The notes under the pieces: model-generated
The model's database searches: none
What the model saw: the letters and a program-made list of their open reading frames with translations, nothing else
What the model was told of the DNA's origin: nothing
Translations under genes and position numbers: made by a program
Part shown: positions 32,435 through 40,064 of the stretch, piece after piece
How positions within the stretch are numbered: position 1 is the stretch's first letter
Layout of the letters: every line of letters begins with the position of its first letter
NCBI GenBank assembly: GCA_016873775.1
Contig: VGWC01000012.1
Span: 1 to 46,171 of the forward strand
Length of the DNA stretch: 46,171 nt
DNA from: Ignavibacteria bacterium
GTDB taxonomy: Bacteria > Bacteroidota > Ignavibacteria > UBA10030 > F1-140-MAGs086
Direction: 5' to 3'

Positions 32435-32899
32435 ATGTCAAATATTTTAAGCAATCTACGCCCGGCTAAAGGTGCGATAAAAAAACGTAAGCGAATTGGG
32501 CGAGGACAAGGAAGCGGTCACGGTGGAACATCAACACGCGGGCATAAAGGACAGCATTCAACAACTGGCGGGAAAAAACTGAAAGCGTGGTTTGAAGGCG
32601 GTCAGATGCCGTTGGTACGTCGTATTCCGAAGTTTGGTTTCAATAATCCGTTTCGAGTCGAATACCAAATCGTCAATGTTTCGCGGTTAGAAGAATTATC
32701 GGATGCTGGAAAATTTTCGGATGGAAACGTAACGCCGGAAATTCTTTTTGCAACAGGTGCGGTTGCGAAAAGAACGACGCCGATAAAAATTCTTGGCGAT
32801 GGCGATTTGAAAACAAAACTTACTGTTTCTGCCAACGCATTCAGTAAGTCAGCAAAAGAAAAAATTATCGCAGCAGGCGGAACGATAACAGAGATATAA
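32435..32899 (+). CDS. rplO: 50S ribosomal protein L15
   Basis: L15 of 154 residues, a late assembly protein. The glycine-rich N-terminal tail KRIGRGQGSGHGGTSTRGHK and FEGGQMPLVRRIPKFGF are conserved. secY follows after 6 bases. Confidence 0.97.
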   Translation: MSNILSNLRPAKGAIKKRKRIGRGQGSGHGGTSTRGHKGQHSTTGGKKLKAWFEGGQMPLVRRIPKFGFNNPFRVEYQIVNVSRLEELSDAGKFSDGNVTPEILFATGAVAKRTTPIKILGDGDLKTKLTVSANAFSKSAKEKIIAAGGTITEI

Positions 32900-32905
32900 T
32901 TTCCA

Positions 32906-34258
32906 ATGGCAACGCAATTACGAGAAAGTTTTCGGAATATTTTTAAGATTGAAGAATTACGGATTCGAATTCTTTATACGCTTTTTATTCTATTTATCGT
33001 TCGAGTTGGTGCGCATATAACACTTCCGGGAATTGATACAACAATACTTGAAAAAGCGGTTGCCCAAAGCCGTAGTTCAAATACGCTTTTTGGTTTATAT
33101 GATTTATTTGTCGGAGGCGCATTTTCCAACGCCGCAATTTTTGCGTTGGGAATAATGCCGTATATCAGTTCTTCCATTGTTATTCAGTTACTTGGCGCAG
33201 TGTTTCCGTACTTCCAAAAACTATCGAAAGAAGGTGGAGAAGAAGGAAGAAATAAACTCAATCAGTATACGCGCTATGGAACGGTGCTCATTTCTCTGAT
33301 GCAGGGATGGGGTGTAAGTCAATATTTGTTAAGTTTGCACTCAGATGGGCAAACGATCATTGCCGACGGAACAAGTGAATTCGTGTTCGTAGTCAGTACG
33401 GTTATCGTGCTTACTGCTTCAACAATTTTTATTATGTGGTTAGGAGAACGCGTAACGGAACGGGGTATTGGTAACGGTATATCATTGATAATTTTTGTCG
33501 GAATAATAGCGCAGTTTCCGATTTCATTATGGGAAGAATTTCAACTTGTTGCCACTGGAAATCGAGGACTTATTGTCGAAATGATAATTCTTGTGTTGAT
33601 GTTTTTTATTATTGCCGGTGTCGTAATGGTTACGCAAGGAACACGAAGAATTCCCGTGCAATATGCAAAACGTGTTGTTGGGAAAAGAATGTACGGAGGC
33701 GTAACACAGTATATTCCGATGAAAGTAATAGCCGCAGGAGTAATGCCGATTATTTTTGCACAAGCGATTATGTTTATCCCATCAACGGTGTTCACATTTT
33801 TCCCCGATTCCGATAGTGCATTTATGCAAACACTGCAGTCGCATTTTTCCTATACATCATTTACGTATTCGTTTATTTATGCAGTATTGATTGTCTTCTT
33901 TACGTATTTTTATACGGCGGTAATTTTCAACCCGAAAGATGTTGCAGATAATATGCAAAAACAAGGCGGATTTATTCCTGGGATTCGTCCGGGCAAACAT
34001 ACATCGGATTTTATTGACGGCGTACTGACCAAAATTACACTTCCCGGTTCAATTTTTCTTGCCATCATCGCCATTCTTCCAGCATTTATGGTACGCTTTG
34101 GAGTAAGTAGCAATTTTGCAAGTTTCTTCGGCGGAACAAGTTTGCTTATTATTGTTGGCGTTGCATTAGATACGCTGCAGCAAATAGAGTCGCACTTATT
34201 GATGCGTCATTATGATGGTTTTATGAAAGGCGGAAAGATTCGCGGAAGACGTGGATAA
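32906..34258 (+). CDS. secY: Preprotein translocase subunit SecY
   Basis: Pore subunit of the Sec translocon, 450 residues with ten membrane helices. Conserved stretches include RVGAHITLPGID, FALGIMPYISSSIVIQLL, GERVTERGIGNGISLIIF and the cytosolic loop FIPGIRPGKHTSDFIDGVLT. It pairs with SecE encoded at 7876. adk, which follows secY in many bacteria, is absent; map follows directly. Confidence 0.97.
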   Translation: MATQLRESFRNIFKIEELRIRILYTLFILFIVRVGAHITLPGIDTTILEKAVAQSRSSNTLFGLYDLFVGGAFSNAAIFALGIMPYISSSIVIQLLGAVFPYFQKLSKEGGEEGRNKLNQYTRYGTVLISLMQGWGVSQYLLSLHSDGQTIIADGTSEFVFVVSTVIVLTASTIFIMWLGERVTERGIGNGISLIIFVGIIAQFPISLWEEFQLVATGNRGLIVEMIILVLMFFIIAGVVMVTQGTRRIPVQYAKRVVGKRMYGGVTQYIPMKVIAAGVMPIIFAQAIMFIPSTVFTFFPDSDSAFMQTLQSHFSYTSFTYSFIYAVLIVFFTYFYTAVIFNPKDVADNMQKQGGFIPGIRPGKHTSDFIDGVLTKITLPGSIFLAIIAILPAFMVRFGVSSNFASFFGGTSLLIIVGVALDTLQQIESHLLMRHYDGFMKGGKIRGRRG

Positions 34259-34270
34259 TGAGGAGGGTGT

Positions 34271-35038
34271 ATGGGGAAAATCATCCTCAAGACACAGCGC
34301 GAAATTGAATTAATGCGCGAAAGCGGAAGGATTGTTTCTGCGGCGTTGCGATTGTTAGAAGGATTTATTAAACCGGGAGTTACAACAAAAGAATTGGATG
34401 TCATTGCTGACGATTTTATTTCTTCCGAAGGTGGAATTCCGATTTTCAAAGGATATACAAAGGGTGGAAAAGGAAGATTCCCGGCAAGCATTTGCACATC
34501 GGTTGATGATGTCGTAGTTCACGGAATCCCTTCTTCGCATCGCAGACTTCAGGAAGGAGAAATTGTATCGCTTGATGTCGGAGTAATAAAAAACGGATAT
34601 GTTGCTGATGGTGCGTGGACTTTTGCAGTAGGTTCAATTTCTCCGGAGAAAGAACGTTTGATGCGTATTACGCAAGAAGCGCTCTTTGTTGGAATAGAAA
34701 AAGCAATTGCGTATAAACAACTTCACGATATATCTTCTGCTGTGCAACAGTATGTAGAAAACAATGGTTATTCAGTCGTTCGGGATTTAGTTGGACACGG
34801 AGTCGGTCGCACGCTCCACGAAGACCCGCCGGTTCCTAATTTTGGAAAACAAGGTGAAGGTCCGAAAATGCATGTAGGGATGACGATAGCAATTGAACCT
34901 ATGGTCAACAGTGGAAGTCCTAAAGTTTATACTGACGGCGATGGTTGGTCGGTTCGGACGGAAGACGGATTGCCATCAGCGCACTTTGAACATACGGTTG
35001 CAATAACAAACGGGCAACCAGATATTTTAACTTTATAA
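34271..35038 (+). CDS. map: Type I methionine aminopeptidase
   Basis: Removes the N-terminal Met after deformylation. The 255-residue protein keeps all five metal ligands: Asp102, Asp113, His176, Glu209 and Glu240; the substrate-binding His84 is in VVHGIP. A strong AGGAGG lies upstream of the ATG. Together with def and fmt earlier in the window it covers the whole N-terminal Met maturation pathway. Confidence 0.97.
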   Translation: MGKIILKTQREIELMRESGRIVSAALRLLEGFIKPGVTTKELDVIADDFISSEGGIPIFKGYTKGGKGRFPASICTSVDDVVVHGIPSSHRRLQEGEIVSLDVGVIKNGYVADGAWTFAVGSISPEKERLMRITQEALFVGIEKAIAYKQLHDISSAVQQYVENNGYSVVRDLVGHGVGRTLHEDPPVPNFGKQGEGPKMHVGMTIAIEPMVNSGSPKVYTDGDGWSVRTEDGLPSAHFEHTVAITNGQPDILTL

Positions 35039-35051
35039 AAAATATTGCGTT

Positions 35052-35270
35052 ATGGGAAAGCAAGGTCCTATCCGAATGGATGGAGTTATCAAAGACACAC
35101 TACCCAATGCTTCATTCAACGTTGAACTGGAAAATGGACATATCGTACACGTACATATTTCCGGAAAAATGCGAATGAATTACATTAAAATCCTTGTCGG
35201 CGATAAAGTAACAGTAGAATTATCGCCGTACGATTTAACACGCGGAAGAATTATCTACCGATATAAATAA
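35052..35270 (+). CDS. infA: Translation initiation factor IF-1
   Basis: OB-fold protein of 72 residues that blocks the A site during initiation. [40 protein letters not shown] and [15 protein letters not shown] are the family's blocks. The gene sits in the usual map-infA-rpmJ order. Confidence 0.96.
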   Translation: MGKQGPIRMDGVIKDTLPNASFNVELENGHIVHVHISGKMRMNYIKILVGDKVTVELSPYDLTRGRIIYRYK

Positions 35271-35281
35271 ACATAAACGTT

Positions 35282-35395
35282 ATGAAAGTTCGTTCATCTG
35301 TAAAAAAAATTTGCGAAAATTGCAAAATCATTCGACGTAATGGAGTTGTGCGTGTCATTTGTAAAAATCCCAAACACAAACAACGTCAAGGATAA
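35282..35395 (+). CDS. rpmJ: 50S ribosomal protein L36 (zinc form)
   Basis: The smallest ribosomal protein, 37 residues, starting [19 protein letters not shown] and ending KHKQRQG. Cys11, Cys14, Cys27 and His32 form the zinc site. It lies between infA and rpsM as in most bacteria. Confidence 0.95.
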   Translation: MKVRSSVKKICENCKIIRRNGVVRVICKNPKHKQRQG

Positions 35396-35425
35396 TTTTT
35401 TCATTTTAATAAGCAACAGTAAACA

Positions 35426-35809
35426 ATGGCTCGTATTGCAGGAGTAGATTTACCTAAAAATAAACGTTCGATAGTCGGTTTAACCTATATCTATGGAATA
35501 AGCACATCAAGCGCAAAGAAAATTCTTGCCGCCGCCGGTGTTCCGGAATCAACAAAAATCGGCGAACTGGATGATAAACAGATAACCAAAATTCGTCAAA
35601 TCATCACCGGTGAATACAAGGTTGAAGGAGCATTACGCAGCGAAGCGCAGATGCGCATCAAGCGTTTGATGGATATTAATACCTATCGCGGATTACGACA
35701 TCGCAAAGGATTACCCGTGCGCGGACAACGAACACGCACGAACTCCCGCACACGCAAAGGAAAGCGAAAAACAGTTGCTGGCAAAAAGAAAGCATTAGCG
35801 AAGAAATAA
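35426..35809 (+). CDS. rpsM: 30S ribosomal protein S13
   Basis: S13 of 127 residues in the 30S head. [40 protein letters not shown] and the basic C-terminal tail are typical. It opens the alpha-operon part rpsM-rpsK-rpsD-rpoA-rplQ. Confidence 0.97.
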   Translation: MARIAGVDLPKNKRSIVGLTYIYGISTSSAKKILAAAGVPESTKIGELDDKQITKIRQIITGEYKVEGALRSEAQMRIKRLMDINTYRGLRHRKGLPVRGQRTRTNSRTRKGKRKTVAGKKKALAKK

Positions 35810-35840
35810 TTTTTAATCTGAAGTTTTATAGTATCTACAC

Positions 35841-36224
35841 ATGTCCACGGTAACAAAAAAGAAAAAGAAAACTCTTGCGGATGTGAATGGCAAAGTTTTT
35901 GTTAAAGCCACATTCAATAATGTTCACGTAACCATTACGGATATTTACGGTAATGTTGTAAGTTGGTCCACTGCGGGAAGAAACGGCTTTAAAGGTTCAC
36001 GGAAAAATACACCGTATGCAGCGCAAGTTTCTGCAGAAGCCGCCGCAAAAGAAGCATTCGATGCAGGGCTTCGGAAAGTAGAAGTGTATGTTAAAGGACC
36101 AGGTTCTGGAAGGGAAGCGGCGATTCGTTCTATGTTCACTGCGGGTTTGGAGATAACGCAAATTCGGGATATTACGCCAATGCCTCACAACGGTTGTCGT
36201 CCGCCGAAAAAGAGACGAGTATAA
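35841..36224 (+). CDS. rpsK: 30S ribosomal protein S11
   Basis: S11 of 127 residues on the 30S platform. [33 protein letters not shown] and the C-terminal [18 protein letters not shown] are near-invariant. Confidence 0.97.
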   Translation: MSTVTKKKKKTLADVNGKVFVKATFNNVHVTITDIYGNVVSWSTAGRNGFKGSRKNTPYAAQVSAEAAAKEAFDAGLRKVEVYVKGPGSGREAAIRSMFTAGLEITQIRDITPMPHNGCRPPKKRRV

Positions 36225-36272
36225 TTTTTTTCTAACGATTTGAAATAAGTTTTTTTTTGACAACATTCATTT

Positions 36273-36905
36273 ATGGCAAGATATACTGACCCTTGTTGCA
36301 GATTGTGCCGCAGAGAGAACCAAAAGTTATTCTTAAAAGGTACACGATGCTTTACAGAAAAATGTCCCGTTGACCGTCGAGGAGTTCCTCCGGGACAACA
36401 TGCATTGGAACGAAAGCGGGCAAAAGTTTCTGAATATGGAGTTCAACTTCGAGAGAAACAGAAGATTCGTACGTTCTATGGTATATTGGAACGACAGTTT
36501 CAAAACTATTTTGACAAAGCCCAACGTAAAACTGGACGCACAGGAGAAACTCTTATTCAACTTCTTGAAAGCCGATTTGATAACGTTGTCTATCGTTTAG
36601 GTTTTGCTCCATCACGGAAAGCGGCTCGACAATTAATAGTTCACGGACATTTTTTATTGAATAACAAAAAAGCCGATATTCCCTCTATTCTCTTGCGTCC
36701 GGGAGATGAAGTTCAAGTTCGGGATAAAAGTAAAAAAATGGAATTTATCCACGAATCAATGAAACGGATGAAAGAAAATATATTGATGCCGTGGCTCAAT
36801 TTGGATAAAGGCGCGATGCGGGGAACATTTCTCAATCATCCTCAACGCGCAGACGTTCCTTTGAATGCAAACGAACAACTTGTCGTTGAATTGTATTCGA
36901 AGTAG
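36273..36905 (+). CDS. rpsD: 30S ribosomal protein S4, zinc-binding type
   Basis: S4 of 210 residues starts 16S assembly and in E. coli represses the alpha operon. The N-terminus holds a cysteine cluster (Cys9, Cys12, Cys26, Cys31) of the zinc-binding C+ form. The S4 RNA-binding domain around RLGFAPSRKAARQLIVHGHF is intact. Confidence 0.97.
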   Translation: MARYTDPCCRLCRRENQKLFLKGTRCFTEKCPVDRRGVPPGQHALERKRAKVSEYGVQLREKQKIRTFYGILERQFQNYFDKAQRKTGRTGETLIQLLESRFDNVVYRLGFAPSRKAARQLIVHGHFLLNNKKADIPSILLRPGDEVQVRDKSKKMEFIHESMKRMKENILMPWLNLDKGAMRGTFLNHPQRADVPLNANEQLVVELYSK

Positions 36906-36947
36906 AAATATTACATAGGGTTTTTCTTTTACAACTAACATTTTCTT

Positions 36948-37940
36948 ATGGCAACAATTTCAGTTCAAATGCCAACAAAAATCGAAGAAGACGAAAGCGT
37001 CAAGTCTCCGACGTTTGGCAGATTTATCCTTCAACCGTTAGAAAAAGGTTTTGGCGTAACGGTAGGAAATGCATTTCGCCGAGTCATCCTTTCATCGCTT
37101 CCCGGGCAAGCGTTCACATCCATTCGCATTGAAGGCATACAACACGAATTTTCTACTCTTCCCGGAGTTGCTGAAGATATCAGTGAATTGATCCTGAATT
37201 TCAAACAAGTGCGGATGAAACTGAATGACAAAAAACTCAGCCGCATCGAACTCAATTTCAAAGGCAAACGCGAAGTAAAAGCCGCCGACATTGCAGAATT
37301 ATATCCCGATTTAGAAATACTCAATCCAGAACTGCATATTGCTTCGTTGACAACAAACGCTGCGCATTTGTTCGCAGAACTTACGATTGGTCGCGGGCGA
37401 GGTTACGTTTCGTCAGATGAACAAAAAATTCCCGACGCTCCGGTTGGCACTATTACGATGGATTCCATCTATACACCGATAAAAAATGTGCATTATACAA
37501 TAGAAGCCACACGCGTAGGACAACAAACCGACTTTGAAAAATTATTGCTCAAAATTGAAACGGATGGTTCTATTACACCGGAAGAATCAGTAATAACCGC
37601 AGGGAAAATTTTACGTGACCATATTCAGTTGTTTATTGCTCTCAGCGGCGAAAAAGAACCTGAGACCGTTACTGTCGAAGAACTTTCCGAGCATACTCGC
37701 GTCAAAAAAATACTCATGACTCCTATTGACGAAATACTACTCTCCGTACGGTCGCGCAATTGTTTGCAAGCGGCAAATATCAGAACCATTGGCGAGTTGG
37801 TTTCGCGCGATGAAGGAGAATTGCTCAACGTCCGAAATTTCGGAAGAAAATCGTTAAGCGAACTTTCCGATATTGTTACTGGGTTTGGACTGAGTTTTGG
37901 AATGGATGTGGAAAAATATCTTCACGAAACAAAAGAATAA
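36948..37940 (+). CDS. rpoA: RNA polymerase alpha subunit
   Basis: Alpha subunit of 330 residues. The N-terminal domain (about 1-235) has FILQPLEKGFGVTVGNAFRR and the assembly motifs. The C-terminal domain (about 260-325), with SRNCLQAANIRTIGELV and LLNVRNFGRKSLSEL, can bind UP elements and activators. With rpoB, rpoC and rpoD, the window encodes every holoenzyme subunit except omega. Confidence 0.97.
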   Translation: MATISVQMPTKIEEDESVKSPTFGRFILQPLEKGFGVTVGNAFRRVILSSLPGQAFTSIRIEGIQHEFSTLPGVAEDISELILNFKQVRMKLNDKKLSRIELNFKGKREVKAADIAELYPDLEILNPELHIASLTTNAAHLFAELTIGRGRGYVSSDEQKIPDAPVGTITMDSIYTPIKNVHYTIEATRVGQQTDFEKLLLKIETDGSITPEESVITAGKILRDHIQLFIALSGEKEPETVTVEELSEHTRVKKILMTPIDEILLSVRSRNCLQAANIRTIGELVSRDEGELLNVRNFGRKSLSELSDIVTGFGLSFGMDVEKYLHETKE

Positions 37941-37976
37941 TTGTAGAACTCTTTTTTATACCTATCGAAGAATTGT

Positions 37977-38432
37977 ATGCGTCATAGAAAATCCGGAAGG
38001 AAACTAAAACGAACCTCGAGCCATCGCAAAGCGTTATTATGCGCGCTCGCAACCGCATTATTCCGGAGTAAACGTATTCGGACAACCGTTGCAAAAGCGA
38101 AAGAAGCGCGAATGTTTGTTGAACCGATGATTACTCGCGCGAAAAATGCTGTTGCAACCGAAACTGCAGAATCAAAAAACGTTCACGCTCGTCGCGAGGT
38201 TTTCCGTTTCATTAAAGATCGAGATGTTGTTCTCGAACTGTTTAATGTCATTGCTCCGAAAGTTGCCAATCGCGCGGGAGGATATACACGTGTCGTCAAA
38301 CTTGGACAGCGGTACGGTGATGCTGCCGAAGTTGCAATTCTTGAATTAGTTGATTTCAGCACAGAGCAAAAGTTTGCTGCACCTAAAAAAGCGGCAAAGA
38401 AAAAAGAAATATCTGCGCCAAACGCGGATTAG
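37977..38432 (+). CDS. rplQ: 50S ribosomal protein L17
   Basis: L17 of 151 residues near the tunnel exit. MRHRKSGRKLKRTSSHRKAL and the GGYTRVVKLGQRYGDAAEVA block identify it. The C-terminus carries a Lys/Ala-rich tail of about 25 residues, longer than the E. coli protein but common in this group. It is the last gene of the block and is followed by a strong terminator. Confidence 0.97.
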   Translation: MRHRKSGRKLKRTSSHRKALLCALATALFRSKRIRTTVAKAKEARMFVEPMITRAKNAVATETAESKNVHARREVFRFIKDRDVVLELFNVIAPKVANRAGGYTRVVKLGQRYGDAAEVAILELVDFSTEQKFAAPKKAAKKKEISAPNAD

Positions 38433-38461
38433 TATAACATTTTAATTCCCTCTGTACCAAT

Positions 38462-38496
38462 AGAGTCAGTCGTTAGATTGACTCTTTTGCTTTTTG
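38462..38496 (+). terminator. Intrinsic terminator after rplQ
   Basis: AGAGTCAGTC (38462-38471), loop GTTA, then GATTGACTCT (38476-38485) form a 10-bp stem with one G-T pair, followed by TTTGCTTTTTG. This closes the ribosomal-protein block. Confidence 0.85.
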
Positions 38497-38500
38497 TAAG

Positions 38501-38597
38501 AAACCTGCCTGTTGTTAGTAAAGTAGGTTTTTCTCTTTCGCCTACTTTATCAGCAAAAGTTTCTTCGTTTCACCGTAAGACAAAATTCCGTTTTGTC
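38501..38597. other. Hairpin-rich intergenic stretch
   Basis: Three inverted repeats follow the rplQ terminator. AAACCTGC (38501-38508) can pair with GTAGGTTT (38523-38530). AAAGTAGG (38520-38527) can instead pair with CCTACTTT (38541-38548). GACAAAA (38579-38585) pairs with TTTTGTC (38591-38597). The first two are mutually exclusive. They may be backup terminators or mobile-repeat debris; no gene is seen on the plus strand between 38433 and 38936. Confidence 0.4.
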
Positions 38598-38636
38598 CAC
38601 CATTTCACTGAATAATTTCCACGGAATTTCCAAATA

Positions 38637-38777
38637 TTATTGATACGCTCCTCCTACTCCGACAAGTTCTTCCAATGCGCGAAATGCATCAAGAGCCTTT
38701 TCAGGATTGTTTGCAATAACATTTCTCAAATGTCGAATCCATGCCCGCAATCGTTCCTCTTCTGAAATTGTTGTCAT
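38637..38777 (-). CDS. Doubtful small ORF, 46 residues, possibly a gene remnant
   Basis: The minus strand encodes MTTISEEERLRAWIRHLRNV followed by IANNPEKALDAFRALEELVG and VGGAYQ. The composition is that of a real helical protein. The frame stays open upstream for about 78 bases to 38855, with protein-like sequence (EFFGKGGGTV just before the Met) but no start codon. It may therefore be the C-terminal remnant of a longer gene rather than a complete small gene. I do not recognise the family. Confidence 0.35.
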   Translation of the reverse strand: MTTISEEERLRAWIRHLRNVIANNPEKALDAFRALEELVGVGGAYQ

Positions 38778-38905
38778 TACAGTTCCGCCGCCTTTTCCAA
38801 AAAATTCTGTGGAATCCCCGCTTACGAATAATTTTTTTGCCTCTGTAAAAAAATCTTAGGGAAAAAAAGTAGGAAGTTTTCGCTTCAATTCTAAAGTAAA
38901 CAAAA

Positions 38906-38938
38906 AAACCTTCAAGGTTTTCAAAACATTGAAGGTTT
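38906..38938 (-). terminator. Terminator of the glycosyltransferase operon
   Basis: AAACCTTCAA (38906-38915) and TTGAAGGTTT (38929-38938) are perfectly complementary over 10 bases. On the minus strand the stem is followed by a T run (the complement of A at 38902-38908). It directly overlaps the stop codon of the minus-strand glycosyltransferase. Confidence 0.75.
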
Positions 38939-40046
38939 ATGTTTTCCTACTCATCGCAGATTCGAGCGTTTCGATTACGGCATCGGCGGAATGTTCCCAG
39001 TTAAATTTCTTTGCCCATTGAAGCGCGTTCATTTCAAATCGCAAGCGTAGGGTCTCGTTTTTTAACACGAGAAAAATTTTTTCAGCAAGTTGCCTAATGT
39101 TTCCATAATCGAATAGGAATCCTGTTTCGTTATCCATTACGGATTCGCGAAGTCCCTGCACATTGCTTGCAACGCATACTGTTCCGCACGCATTCGCTTC
39201 GATAACCGTAAGTCCCCATCCCTCTTTCGCCGATGGCTGAACGACGAGGTGCATCGTTTGCAGGAGTTCTACTTTTTTTTCTTCGGAAACAAATCCACTG
39301 AAATGCACGGAGTTTTCGAGTTGCAGTTCGTGAACAATTTTTTCCAGTTCTGGTTTGTAATCGCCGTCGCCGACAATGAGAAATTCTGCTTCGTGGATTT
39401 CTTTTTTTACTATGGCAAATGCGCGAATGGCGTGTTCAATGCTTTTATATTTTTTTAATCGTCCGAGGAATCCAATGCGTGGGGTTTTTAATTTTGCAAT
39501 TCCGGTTTGTTTGAATTTTGAATGGTCAACGCAATTATAGGCAAACGAAAAATTTCTGCGGGAAAACCCGAGATGTTCCATTTCCTTTGCCGTGCTTTCA
39601 GAGACAACCATCATCGGAGTATTGTTATATACTGGAAGAAGAAGTTTTTCGGATAAGGAAACGTAGGATGCGGCGAGGAAATGAGTTTCAAGAAAAATGC
39701 TGTTCCCGAAAAGATGGTGAACGATTCCGACAATCGGTTCTTTCACGAAGAGTGGAGTGTAGAACGGAATTTTGTTAATGTCGTCAACGACAACATCAAA
39801 TTTTTTTTGGAATATTTTTTTGTAAAAAACGGGAACAGCAAAGTTGAAAAGATTTCTGTTCCCGCGTCGGATGATTGTTATGTCGTCAATAACTTCTTCG
39901 CGCGGCGCATTTTCAAACGAAGAACAAAATAGCGTAACGCGATGGTTTCGTTTTGCAACACGGGAAAATATTTCGTGAAGATGTACTTCTGCTCCTCCGC
40001 CGAGCGGATTGCGGATATCTTGCCAGTTTAAAATAAGAATGTTCAA
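38937..40046 (-). CDS. GT4-family glycosyltransferase
   Basis: Cytosolic or membrane-associated glycosyltransferase of 369 residues with the GT-B fold. The N-terminal domain starts MNILILNWQDIRNPLGGGAE with the GGGAE loop seen in GT4 enzymes. The C-terminal domain has IGFLGRLKKYKSIEHAIRAF, LIVGDGDYKPELE and the nucleotide-sugar motif EGWGLTVIE (Glu275 and Glu283, the E-x7-E pair). It retains the sugar from a nucleotide donor on transfer. It lies 18 bases downstream of a DUF2723 gene on the same strand, so the two probably act in one glycoconjugate pathway. Donor and acceptor are unknown. Confidence 0.88.
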   Translation of the reverse strand: MNILILNWQDIRNPLGGGAEVHLHEIFSRVAKRNHRVTLFCSSFENAPREEVIDDITIIRRGNRNLFNFAVPVFYKKIFQKKFDVVVDDINKIPFYTPLFVKEPIVGIVHHLFGNSIFLETHFLAASYVSLSEKLLLPVYNNTPMMVVSESTAKEMEHLGFSRRNFSFAYNCVDHSKFKQTGIAKLKTPRIGFLGRLKKYKSIEHAIRAFAIVKKEIHEAEFLIVGDGDYKPELEKIVHELQLENSVHFSGFVSEEKKVELLQTMHLVVQPSAKEGWGLTVIEANACGTVCVASNVQGLRESVMDNETGFLFDYGNIRQLAEKIFLVLKNETLRLRFEMNALQWAKKFNWEHSADAVIETLESAMSRKT

Positions 40047-40064
40047 ACAACGAAGAAGCGAGAA

